Source: Methanobacteriota archaeon
Lineage (GTDB): Archaea > Thermoplasmatota > E2 > DHVEG-1
Direction of reading: 5' to 3'
DNA length: 64,000 nucleotides
Assembly (NCBI GenBank): GCA_903877165.1
Contig: CAIRCU010000044.1
Span: 1 to 64,000 of the forward strand
Below, piece by piece: positions 9,817-17,402 of this stretch. The translations under genes and the position numbers were made by a program. The notes under the pieces are model-generated. The model ran no database searches and was not told the origin of the DNA. It worked only from the letters and a program-made list of their open reading frames with translations. Every line of letters starts with the position of its first letter. Within the stretch, counting starts at the first letter, position 1.

Positions 9817-10239
9817 CTAGTGTGTCCGTGACGGTGTCAGCGGCCCGAGCTTCTTGATCTCCGCGACGAACTCGGTCACAACCGAGGCGAACTTCTGACC
9901 CTCAGCCGCAGAAATATATTCGAAACGGATGCGCTGCGGCTCAATGCCCAGCTCCTCCACCAGCTTCTTCAGCAGCTTGATGCGCCGGTTGGTCTTGTAG
10001 TTGCCGGACTGGTAATGGCAGTCCCCGGGGTGGCACCCCGCGATTAAAACTCCGTCTGCGCCTCGCGATAAGGCCTCAAGGATGAACGCGGGGTCGACGC
10101 GCCCGCTGCACATCACGCGGATCGCCTTGAGGTTCGGCGGGTACTTCATCCGGCTCGTCCCCGCGAGGTCCGCGCCCGCGTAGCTGCACCAGTTGCACAG
10201 GAATCCGATGATGTTGGGTTCAAATTCCTTTTCGGTCAT
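9817..10239 (-). CDS. mvhD: F420-non-reducing hydrogenase iron-sulfur subunit D (MvhD family)
   Basis: 140 residues. MvhD carries a [2Fe-2S] cluster and passes electrons between the hydrogenase and heterodisulfide reductase HdrA. The family pattern is visible: CNWCSYAGAD near the N-terminus (Cys15, Cys18), a VMCSGRVDP block (Cys44) and GCHPGDCHY (Cys69, Cys74). It overlaps the maturation protease by 4 nt, so translation is probably coupled. No hdrA follows in the window, so its electron partner must be encoded elsewhere. Confidence 0.93.
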   Translation of the reverse strand: MTEKEFEPNIIGFLCNWCSYAGADLAGTSRMKYPPNLKAIRVMCSGRVDPAFILEALSRGADGVLIAGCHPGDCHYQSGNYKTNRRIKLLKKLVEELGIEPQRIRFEYISAAEGQKFASVVTEFVAEIKKLGPLTPSRTH

Positions 10240-10706
10240 GGCCGTCGCCTCATCACAGAGGGGAGTTCCGCAAGGACCATGTCAACCGCACGAGGGATCG
10301 CGTCCCTGGCTTCAGGGCTGATGTCTTCCCCGAATTCCTCCGGCATGGGGACGGAGACACCGATGACGACGACTTCCTTAGGGAGGTTCGTATCGCCAAG
10401 CGCCTTGGCAAACTGCAGCGCCTCTTGCAGAGAGCAGTCATGCAGGTTACAGGAGTGACCCATGGGTAGCGTCGTGAGAGTGAACCGACTCACCGTCCCG
10501 ATAGCCTGGGAGTCTCTGACGGCATCAATGAGGATCACTTTCTCATAACCGCGCATACAGTCCACGAGATTCAACCCGCCGGTGTAGACAGTGTCGACAT
10601 TAACCTCGGGATCCCTGATGCTCTTCTCAAGCTCATCTGCGATGCGTAGGCCGATGCTGTCGTTCTGCAGGATCGGGTTGCCGATGCCGAGGATTAAGGT
10701 CTTCAT
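10236..10706 (-). CDS. Hydrogenase maturation endopeptidase (HyaD/HycI/FrhD family)
   Basis: 156 residues. This family removes the C-terminal peptide of the hydrogenase large subunit once nickel is in place. The N-terminus has LILGIGNPILQNDSIG, the family's opening strand with a metal-sensing acidic residue (Asp16), followed by a GLNLVD segment and VILIDAVRD, which supplies a second acidic ligand. It lies between mvhA and mvhD in one operon. Its substrate is almost certainly the adjacent large subunit, which keeps a cleavable tail. Confidence 0.9.
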   Translation of the reverse strand: MKTLILGIGNPILQNDSIGLRIADELEKSIRDPEVNVDTVYTGGLNLVDCMRGYEKVILIDAVRDSQAIGTVSRFTLTTLPMGHSCNLHDCSLQEALQFAKALGDTNLPKEVVVIGVSVPMPEEFGEDISPEARDAIPRAVDMVLAELPSVMRRRP

Positions 10707-10714
10707 ATTCTAAC

Positions 10715-12178
10715 CTATGGGGCGAGGTTCTGCGAGTACGTATGAATGCGACGTTTGTGGCTGTCGTAGATGTCAACAGCAAGCGGCATGCCGCCAGGGA
10801 GGGTATGGGTGGCGCAGCCGAAGCATGGGTCGTAGGCGCGGAAGGCCATCTCGATGCGGTTCAGCAGGCCGTCGTTGACGGCCCCATGATGGATGACGGC
10901 TTTGGCGGCGTCGCGCACCGACATGGTGATCGCGCCTGCGTTGTTCGTGGTCGCGACGATCATGTTCGCTTTGGCGATGAGGCCGTCTGCTGTGAGCTGG
11001 TAGTGATGGATGAGGGTGCCGCGTGCGGCTTCCACGACGCCGACGCCCTCCGTGGGCTTGCCGACAGGGGTGCGGATGTCCGGTGAGGTGATGTGCGGGT
11101 CGTCGATGAGTTCCTGTGCGCGTTCGGTGGCGTAGAGGAGTTCGATGAGGCGTGCCCAGTGGAACGCAAGCGTGGAGTGCACGGGTCTGCCAAGGGTCTC
11201 CATGAGTCTAGTGTCTTCCTTGTTGGCGAGCGGTGTGGCCATGCCGTCTGCGGCGTTGAGTCTGCCGAGGGGTCCGACGCGGTAGATGCCGCTGGTCTTG
11301 CCGTCGGTGAGGCCGTGCCAGCCGAGGGCTTTGAGGTACGGGAATTTCATATAACTCCAGGGTTCGACGTGCTCGGCGATGTGAGACGCATAGTCTTTGG
11401 CCTGGAAGGAGAGGTATTCATCACCAAGAGGATCGGTGACGCGGATGCGTCCATCGTAGAAGGCGACGTGGTTGTTTTTGTCGACGAGGCCCATATTGTA
11501 CGTCTTCAGCCGATAGCCGTCGGATTTGATGAGCTTGAGATATTCGGTATTCTGGAGGACGACCTCGTCGAAGAGCTTGAGGGTGAAGCTGGCGAAGGTC
11601 TTGCAGGAATTGACCATGGGTTTGATCCTTTGGACCTCGTCTTGGGTGAGGCCTTTGGTGACGCCTCCGGGGAGTCCGCAGACGGGATGGGTGGCTTTGC
11701 CTCCGAGTATCGCGGTGATCTGCTGGCCGTAGGCGCGGTGTTTGATGACGTCTTTGCCGACGTCGAGGCCTGCTTTTTCCAAGACGCCAAGAATGTTACG
11801 TTTCCCGGCTGGTGCATCAGGGCCGACGATGAAGTCCGGGCCGCCGAGGAAGTAGAAATGGAGGATGTGGTCGTAGATGAGGTAGCCGCAGTAGAGGAGT
11901 TCGCGAAGTTTCTGCGCGGTGGGGGGCGGTGAGGCGTTGAAGGCGGCGTCCAAGGCTTTCGTTGCGGCCATGTGGTGGGCGACGGGGCAGACGCCGCAGA
12001 TGCGGCTGGTGATCTGGGGCATGTCTTCGGCGCGGCGGCCCTGGGCGAAGCGTTCGAAGCCTCTAAGCTCGGGGATTTGGAGGTACGCGTTGTCGACGTC
12101 TCCGGCGTCGTTGAGGAAAATGGTGATCTTGCCGTGTCCTTCGAGGCGGGTGACGGGGTCGATGGTGATGGTCTTCAT
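10715..12178 (-). CDS. mvhA: [NiFe] hydrogenase large (catalytic) subunit, Mvh type
   Basis: 487 residues. It holds the Ni-Fe(CN)2CO site that splits or forms H2. Nickel ligands are in RICGVC (Cys61, Cys64) and DPCFGC (Cys452, Cys455). Processing would be expected after His458, removing a 29-residue tail; the matching protease gene is next downstream. RLEGHGK near residue 11 is the usual first motif. The start overlaps the small subunit stop by 4 nt. The gene order mvhG-mvhA-protease-mvhD and the sequence style place it in group 3 (3c-like) cytoplasmic hydrogenases. Confidence 0.95.
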   Translation of the reverse strand: MKTITIDPVTRLEGHGKITIFLNDAGDVDNAYLQIPELRGFERFAQGRRAEDMPQITSRICGVCPVAHHMAATKALDAAFNASPPPTAQKLRELLYCGYLIYDHILHFYFLGGPDFIVGPDAPAGKRNILGVLEKAGLDVGKDVIKHRAYGQQITAILGGKATHPVCGLPGGVTKGLTQDEVQRIKPMVNSCKTFASFTLKLFDEVVLQNTEYLKLIKSDGYRLKTYNMGLVDKNNHVAFYDGRIRVTDPLGDEYLSFQAKDYASHIAEHVEPWSYMKFPYLKALGWHGLTDGKTSGIYRVGPLGRLNAADGMATPLANKEDTRLMETLGRPVHSTLAFHWARLIELLYATERAQELIDDPHITSPDIRTPVGKPTEGVGVVEAARGTLIHHYQLTADGLIAKANMIVATTNNAGAITMSVRDAAKAVIHHGAVNDGLLNRIEMAFRAYDPCFGCATHTLPGGMPLAVDIYDSHKRRIHTYSQNLAP

Positions 12179-13173
12179 GGGGTCCTCCGCCGTGGGATGA
12201 GTGATGCTGGGAGGGTGTATTTGTAGAAGGTGCCGGCGAGGTCGTGGATCTGGGCGATGAGGGCGTCGAGGTCTGCGTCCGTGGTCTTATCTTCGGTGTC
12301 GAGTCCAAGCAATGAGGCGAGCGCGGAGATCATGCCTGCGCCTTGGTCGAGGGCGCTGGGGAGGACTCCGCCACAGCCGGTGCAGGGGGCGTTGGCGTCC
12401 ATGCAGCGGCCGTTGCAGCCGCTGCGGGTCGCAGGTCCGAGGCAGACGACGTTCTGCTCCAGGAAGCAGGTGTCTTTGATGGTGTCGAGTTCGTAGAGGC
12501 GTTTGACGCTGGTGATCTTCTTGTCGCTTTTCTTGAAACGGCAGTCGTCGCAGACGGATTTCAGGGGGGCGAGGACCGAGCCTTTCTCCGGGAGTTTCTT
12601 GGTGACGATGGCGGTGAAGGCGTCCAGGATGAGGTTGGTGGGTGGCGGGCAGCCGGGGAGGTAGTAGTCCACGGGGACGACTTGGTCTAGTGTTTTCACG
12701 GTCTCATAGAACTCAGGGATGGTGAGGGTTCCCTCGGGGGCCTTGGTGGTGGGCTGCGGGAGGGTCTTGTTTGGATTCGGAGTGCTGGGATTGTCGAGGT
12801 ACGCTGTCTTGAAGATCTCTTGTTTGGTGGTGAGGTTGGCGAGCCCTGGGATGCCGCCGCTGACCGCGCAGGCGCCGAACGCGATGAGCGTCTTGGCTTT
12901 CGTGCGCAGCAGCTTAGCCATGTGTTCGTTCTCGCTGGTGCGTATGGCTCCGTTGAAGAGGCAGACGTCGATGCTTTTATCCGGCATGGCTTCGACGTCC
13001 TTGTATTTGATGTCGAGGGCGACGGGCCAGAAGACGAGGTCCGCGGCTGCGACCACGTCGAGGATTTTTTCGTCGAGGTCCAGCATCGCGATTTCGCAGC
13101 CACCGCAGCTGGCTGCCCAGTACAAGGCGACGGAGAGCTTAGAAGAGCCGGGTTTCGCAGGTGAGGCGCTCAT
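12175..13173 (-). CDS. mvhG: [NiFe] hydrogenase small subunit, Mvh type
   Basis: About 332 residues. It carries the Fe-S relay. The proximal cluster ligands lie in the ASCGGCE motif, GACAVSGG and LPGCPPP; a Cys-rich block in the C-terminal third (CDDC, then cysteines to CTGCGG) would hold two further clusters. No Tat signal is present, consistent with a cytoplasmic enzyme. ATG 13173 starts just before the conserved region; an in-frame GTG at 13212 would add 13 poorly conserved residues and has no ribosome binding site. A TATA-like element near 13263-13275 would place the operon promoter about 30 nt upstream of the leader. Confidence 0.93.
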   Translation of the reverse strand: MSASPAKPGSSKLSVALYWAASCGGCEIAMLDLDEKILDVVAAADLVFWPVALDIKYKDVEAMPDKSIDVCLFNGAIRTSENEHMAKLLRTKAKTLIAFGACAVSGGIPGLANLTTKQEIFKTAYLDNPSTPNPNKTLPQPTTKAPEGTLTIPEFYETVKTLDQVVPVDYYLPGCPPPTNLILDAFTAIVTKKLPEKGSVLAPLKSVCDDCRFKKSDKKITSVKRLYELDTIKDTCFLEQNVVCLGPATRSGCNGRCMDANAPCTGCGGVLPSALDQGAGMISALASLLGLDTEDKTTDADLDALIAQIHDLAGTFYKYTLPASLIPRRRTP

Positions 13174-13380
13174 AGGTTGATTCCACGTGGTGCTATGTTC
13201 CCTATCCCCCACAGAGATGCATAGGAGCGGATACAGGTGATGTGGGTGTTGGTAATGACGAGGTTCTATATGTGTTTAACTGTCGAGATGGGGTGGGTAT
13301 GTGGGCTGGATAATCAAAAAATTGTATGAGAAATCTTCATTAAGCATCTTGGGTTATGATTACGGTGAGGTTGTTGGACG

Positions 13381-13677
13381 ATGCGGATGGATAAATATAA
13401 TTTGTTCACCCTCGGTCTCGTGGGTGGCATCATGCTGTTTTTCATCGGGATGGCCGCGAACATCGTGCTGGGGCCTAGCTCGGAGACCTATATCCTGCCG
13501 CGGCAGGTGTCCGCGACGTTGAAGCTGACGGGGATGGGGATTGTCTGCATCTCCATGATCCTCGGGGCGGTGTTCGTGGAACGTATCGAGAAGGACTCGA
13601 AATACCTCATCGTCATCTTCGGGGTGATCCTGCTGCTCATCAACATCTTGATGATGTCGTACGTGAAGGGGTACTAG
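13381..13677 (+). CDS. Small membrane protein, paralogue of the next gene
   Basis: 98 residues with three hydrophobic segments (about 8-30, 48-66, 74-92). A SSETYILP segment between the first two helices corresponds to STETNMVP in the next protein, showing they are paralogues. No known family recognised. It starts the run 13381-14559 of three membrane protein genes. ATG 13381 and ATG 13387 are both possible starts. Confidence 0.7.
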   Translation: MRMDKYNLFTLGLVGGIMLFFIGMAANIVLGPSSETYILPRQVSATLKLTGMGIVCISMILGAVFVERIEKDSKYLIVIFGVILLLINILMMSYVKGY

Positions 13678-13690
13678 GAGGCAAAAGACC

Positions 13691-14131
13691 ATGAAACTGG
13701 GGATGAAGGAACTGGTGATGCTTGGGTTTTCCGTCGGGATTGCGATGCTGTTCTTCGGGGCGATCGTCAGCAACGTGTTCCCGAGCACCGAGACGAACAT
13801 GGTGCCGTATAAGGCCTCCTCGTCCATCAAGCTTCTGGGCATCGGCGTGTTGATCTGCACCATGCTGGTCGCCGGGATCCGGCTCGACGGCGTGGACAAG
13901 AACCTGAAGCTCCTGCTGCTGATCCTTGGGCTGGTCCTGCTCATCGTCTACACCGTCGGGTCCGCGTCGCTGGAATGGAACCTGCCGACGACGCAGAGCG
14001 GGGGGAACCAAAACAACAGTGGGTACAGCACGCGGCCGACGGGCTACGGCATCCCTGGGTTTGAGGCGTGGATGGCTCTTGGGGCGCTCGCGGCTGTGTT
14101 TGCCGTTCTGTACCTTCAACGGCGTCGTTGA
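13691..14131 (+). CDS. Membrane protein with PGF-CTERM-like C-terminal anchor
   Basis: 146 residues. The first ~95 mirror the preceding protein (three hydrophobic segments, STETNMVP loop). A low-complexity Asn/Ser/Gly linker follows and the protein ends with IPGFE, a hydrophobic helix and RRR, the pattern of PGF-CTERM proteins handled by archaeosortases. AGGAGG lies just upstream of ATG 13691. The pair looks like a duplication in which one copy gained or kept a surface-sorting tail. Function unknown. Confidence 0.75.
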   Translation: MKLGMKELVMLGFSVGIAMLFFGAIVSNVFPSTETNMVPYKASSSIKLLGIGVLICTMLVAGIRLDGVDKNLKLLLLILGLVLLIVYTVGSASLEWNLPTTQSGGNQNNSGYSTRPTGYGIPGFEAWMALGALAAVFAVLYLQRRR

Positions 14132-14133
14132 TC

Positions 14134-14559
14134 ATGCGCCCTGAATCAGCCGCCACAAAGGATCCCCCTGTAGGGATTCTGCTGATTGCCAGCTTCTGGT
14201 TCCTCCTAGGATCCTTCGGGCTGGTCATCACGATGAGTTTCTTTCGGAACTATCCGACGTACATGATGATCGGGCTGCTCATCAGTCTCGGTCTGATCTT
14301 TGAAGGCTGGGGGCTCATCCTGGCTCGACTCTGGGCGATGGTTATTGCATTCGTCTTCTCCCTCTTGTTCGCTCTTGTTTCCCTTGAAATCTTTATCGGC
14401 ATCGTTCAAAGCTTGATCTCTGGGGGTTTTTCAGGATCATCGGTCTTGTACGACCTCGTATGGATTAGCCTTCCGTTCATGTCCCTCCTGATGACCGGCT
14501 ACCTCGCCAAGCTCTTTTCTCAATGGGGGAAAGAGCAATCTTTATCACAACCCCCCTGA
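14134..14559 (+). CDS. Small integral membrane protein
   Basis: 141 residues, mostly hydrophobic, with four likely membrane helices (about 13-35, 42-60, 66-88, 100-125). It starts 3 nt after the previous stop, so it is probably cotranscribed. An in-frame start further upstream (14068) would lie inside the previous gene and is rejected. No family recognised. Confidence 0.7.
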   Translation: MRPESAATKDPPVGILLIASFWFLLGSFGLVITMSFFRNYPTYMMIGLLISLGLIFEGWGLILARLWAMVIAFVFSLLFALVSLEIFIGIVQSLISGGFSGSSVLYDLVWISLPFMSLLMTGYLAKLFSQWGKEQSLSQPP

Positions 14560-14572
14560 TGTCGAACCAGCG

Positions 14573-15607
14573 ATGAAGAACGCGTTCATCTACCATGAGG
14601 ATTTCAACAAGTACGACCTTGGGACGGACCATCCGCTCATCGGCGACAAACCACGAAACTCCTTGGAGTATCTCAAGGCCAACGGACTGCTCTCCCACTT
14701 CGACGTCCTCACGCCCACGTCCGCAAGCTACGACGACCTCCTGCGCGCCCATACCCCGGAGTACCTCAAACACGTCCGGTACCTCAGCATAAATGGAGGC
14801 TACCTGTCTGCGGACACCCCAGCGCCGAAAGGCATCTTCGAGGTCGCAAGCCTTGCCGCCGGCGGCAGCATGCTCGCGGCGGACAAGCTCTTCGACGGTT
14901 ACCACCTCACGGTCAACCCGCTGGGTGGGTTCCATCACGCCTGCCGCGCGAGCTCCAGTGGCTTCTGTTTCTTCAACGACATCGCAGTCGCCATAGAATA
15001 TCTGCGACACAAGCGGAAGATCAAGCGGTTCCTCATCATCGACCTCGACGTCCACCACGGCAACGGAACCCAGGACATTTACTTCGAAGACCCAAGCGTC
15101 CTGAACATCTCCATGCATCAGGACGGTAGGACCCTGTACCCCGGGACCGGGGACGTGGATGCGATTGGCCGCGGGCCAGGCGAAGGCTACACCGTCAACC
15201 TCCCGCTCCCGCCAGGCACCGCTAGCGCCAGCTACCTGAAAGCCTTCCATGAGATTATTCCACCCTTGGTCATGCAGTTCTCCCCCGAAGTCATCATATA
15301 TCAGTCCGGCGTCGATACGCATCATGCCGACCCGCTCGCAGATCTCAACCTGCCCCTGCAGACCTACTACATGCTTGCCACCCAGGTCGCAGCGCTCTCC
15401 AGAAGCACCTGCAGCCGGCTTGCGGTCCTCTTCGGCGGAGGCTACAACAGCGAGTCCTGCATCCAGGCCTATTCGAACATCGTCAGCGGCCTCCTCGGAG
15501 AAAAAACCTTCCTCTCCGAACCTGAGCCTACGGATGCGGACCCAAGCGCCGTCGACACGATGCTTTCAGACCTTAAGATGCGGCTTGCGGACTACTGGGA
15601 ACTCTGA
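14573..15607 (+). CDS. Histone deacetylase superfamily (AcuC/acetylpolyamine amidohydrolase-like) enzyme
   Basis: 344 residues; the family hydrolyses N-acetyl groups from lysine, polyamines or other amides with a zinc ion. The charge-relay His121/His122 sit in PLGGFHHA. Asp159 and His161 in DLDVHHGNGT, with Asp253 in DTHHADPLADL, match the zinc ligands, and the FGGGY motif near residue 287 supplies the glycine-rich end of the active site. All catalytic residues are present. A TATA-like CTTTATC is centred about 30 nt before ATG 14573, suggesting a leaderless transcript beginning inside the previous gene's 3' end. A protein-lysine substrate is possible given the GNAT-fused gene at 23059, but unproven. 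Confidence 0.92.
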   Translation: MKNAFIYHEDFNKYDLGTDHPLIGDKPRNSLEYLKANGLLSHFDVLTPTSASYDDLLRAHTPEYLKHVRYLSINGGYLSADTPAPKGIFEVASLAAGGSMLAADKLFDGYHLTVNPLGGFHHACRASSSGFCFFNDIAVAIEYLRHKRKIKRFLIIDLDVHHGNGTQDIYFEDPSVLNISMHQDGRTLYPGTGDVDAIGRGPGEGYTVNLPLPPGTASASYLKAFHEIIPPLVMQFSPEVIIYQSGVDTHHADPLADLNLPLQTYYMLATQVAALSRSTCSRLAVLFGGGYNSESCIQAYSNIVSGLLGEKTFLSEPEPTDADPSAVDTMLSDLKMRLADYWEL

Positions 15608-15773
15608 TTCTAGGAAAAGAGAGACTCTGAAACGCTCCTCGATAGCAGAATTGACGTGATCCTTTCCCATGCTTCAGTATGGGAAATCTTCGTTGATTCT
15701 TGTTCGAAGTTTTTCAAATAATCTTTTTGTATCCAGATTGAATTTCCCCCCTAATAGATGGGAGGTTAAGAAG

Positions 15774-16772
15774 ATGGAAAAAAAGAAGTTAGGAAAATAT
15801 TGTATATTTTTAGCAGTAGTCTCTTGTGTGGTCATACTCACACCCCCGCCCGTAATCGCTCTCGGCAATAGCCTTGATTGGTTCGCTGGAACAACAGTAA
15901 ATGGCACGCAAAAAATCTTGGTTACAGAAAATGGTAGCCAAGAAAAACAAATCGAAAAAGCAGATGAACTTCCGTACTGGTTGGATGGTACTCTCCTCGA
16001 TGGCACACATAGAGTAGTAGTCTCAGATACTGGTCTGCCACCGCCATACCAGAAACCAGGTTCTTATGAGTATGCTATTACTTTTGAAGAAGCTCAACGA
16101 ATAGCTGAGAGTGCAAGGAAAAAGTATATAGATTTATTTGGTATCGATCCCTGTACGTCTGACCTGCCACAACGCAAGATTACTTTGTTCGACAACCCCT
16201 TTGAATCCGATATGGTCACGACATCGGCTCCTATGGGTGGCCCGCACCAGACGAGCGGGCAATTATACGCCCTTGTATTTCCCGCGAAAAACACTAGAGA
16301 CAAACCAAATTTTCCAACTCTATTGTTTGATTACACAAAGAGTGGGTTCGATCGATTTCATACGTTTAACAACGTTCAGACACTCACGTACCTAGAGCTG
16401 GGATATTGGGATGCAAGCGATGTTCCATCAGGATCGGATATTTTCTCGTATAATTATTATCTAAATGAAGACCTGAGCGATTATTGGCTCGAGGATGCCC
16501 CTTCAACATTTTTAGTAGGATGGGTGAAAGATAGTGCAGGCAATTATGAAGGATGCGGCGGGGGTTGGTCCTGTACACTACGAGAACATTCACACTATAT
16601 GTTCCCACCAGCATCTTCCGTACAACATGAAATATCCCATATTTTTTGGGCAGATGATCATGGTTGGACCCTTTGGCCTATCTGTCTCATGAGTTACTTC
16701 TGGCTATGGATAGGGTATAGCCACTGGTGTTCCACCTGTTATAGTACAATAAAAAATGCTATATGGAGGTAA
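15774..16772 (+). CDS. Secreted putative zinc metalloprotease with a metzincin-like motif
   Basis: About 332 residues. ATG 15774 has GGAGGT 8 nt upstream and begins a signal peptide (about 1-28). Near the C-terminus HEISH is an HExxH zinc motif; a third histidine follows at the twelfth position of the motif, and CLMSY some ten residues later resembles the Met-turn of metzincins. Several cysteines cluster at the C-terminus (WCSTCYS) and could form disulfides. Codon use is more AT-rich than in the housekeeping genes. The protease assignment is from the motif only. The stop overlaps the next start. Confidence 0.65.
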   Translation: MEKKKLGKYCIFLAVVSCVVILTPPPVIALGNSLDWFAGTTVNGTQKILVTENGSQEKQIEKADELPYWLDGTLLDGTHRVVVSDTGLPPPYQKPGSYEYAITFEEAQRIAESARKKYIDLFGIDPCTSDLPQRKITLFDNPFESDMVTTSAPMGGPHQTSGQLYALVFPAKNTRDKPNFPTLLFDYTKSGFDRFHTFNNVQTLTYLELGYWDASDVPSGSDIFSYNYYLNEDLSDYWLEDAPSTFLVGWVKDSAGNYEGCGGGWSCTLREHSHYMFPPASSVQHEISHIFWADDHGWTLWPICLMSYFWLWIGYSHWCSTCYSTIKNAIWR

Positions 16773-17098
16773 TGACTATTAAGATAAGTTATCTCCTCAT
16801 ATTTTTTTTCTTTCTTTCTCTTAGTTTCGTATTCTATTCAGGATGTATAGATCTGATGGGTGGTAATGGAGCTATCCAGGCAGACAAGCTATCGAACATC
16901 CCACAGGACTCTGTCAATCTCACTTCAGAAAACATGCGACAATTTCCTCATCTGATGCAAGCTTTCAATTCCTCAGGTCAAATAGTAGAAGTCCCCGGCT
17001 CTGAATGGTACGCGATGAAAGACTTCTTCAAGGGGTATTCAAGAAACGTCACGTATGAGGGGGCATATTATCGCATTCACCTTTCAGGGATAATATGA
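16772..17098 (+). CDS. Small putative lipoprotein
   Basis: 108 residues from ATG 16772, which overlaps the stop of the protease-like gene (TAATG); ATG 16763 in the same frame is an alternative. A very hydrophobic N-terminus ends in FYSGC, which fits a lipobox with a lipid-modified cysteine. The rest is polar with N-glycosylation sequons. Tight coupling suggests it works with the upstream putative protease, perhaps as an inhibitor or membrane anchor, but this is a guess. Confidence 0.65.
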   Translation: MTIKISYLLIFFFFLSLSFVFYSGCIDLMGGNGAIQADKLSNIPQDSVNLTSENMRQFPHLMQAFNSSGQIVEVPGSEWYAMKDFFKGYSRNVTYEGAYYRIHLSGII

Positions 17099-17175
17099 AA
17101 AAGACATGGTTTCTCATGGGAATCGTGTTGGTTGTCGTAGGGGTTTTTGGCATCGTTCTACATTTTTTTCGGTGA
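17095..17175 (+). CDS. 26-residue single-helix micro-protein
   Basis: ATG 17095 overlaps the TGA of the lipoprotein gene by 4 nt (ATGA). The product starts with two lysines and is otherwise one hydrophobic helix ending HFFR. The coupling and clean membrane segment argue for translation; length makes this uncertain. Confidence 0.45.
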   Translation: MKKTWFLMGIVLVVVGVFGIVLHFFR

Positions 17176-17256
17176 TAATCTCCTCGGCTTTGCAACCCTT
17201 GTAATGTAATCAGATACCCGCCGAAAAGATTCTCAGTTTAAAAGAGTTCAGACAAA

Positions 17257-17266
17257 AACTTATAAG
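17257..17266 (+). promoter_or_regulatory. TATA box upstream of leader ORF and sulfotransferase gene
   Basis: AAACTTATAA is followed about 35 nt later by GGGGGA and the ATG of a short leader ORF. Confidence 0.55.
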
Positions 17267-17300
17267 GCTCTTGGAGACTTACTACATAAGGGGGATTCCC

Positions 17301-17402
17301 ATGCAGAAGTCGGCGTCGTTAGTTAAATGGTTTATTCTTGTCAGTAACACCAGCATCGGTATCTTGCCCTATCAAAAGTCATGGATGAGGTCAGAGACAT
17401 GA
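17301..17402 (+). CDS. 33-residue leader ORF coupled to the arylsulfotransferase gene
   Basis: ATG 17301 has GGGGGA about 5 nt upstream and a promoter just before it. The frame ends in TGA overlapping ATG 17399 of the next gene by 4 nt, the classic arrangement for coupled translation. The peptide is moderately hydrophobic with no recognised family. It may be a real small protein or a regulatory leader. Confidence 0.4.
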   Translation: MQKSASLVKWFILVSNTSIGILPYQKSWMRSET

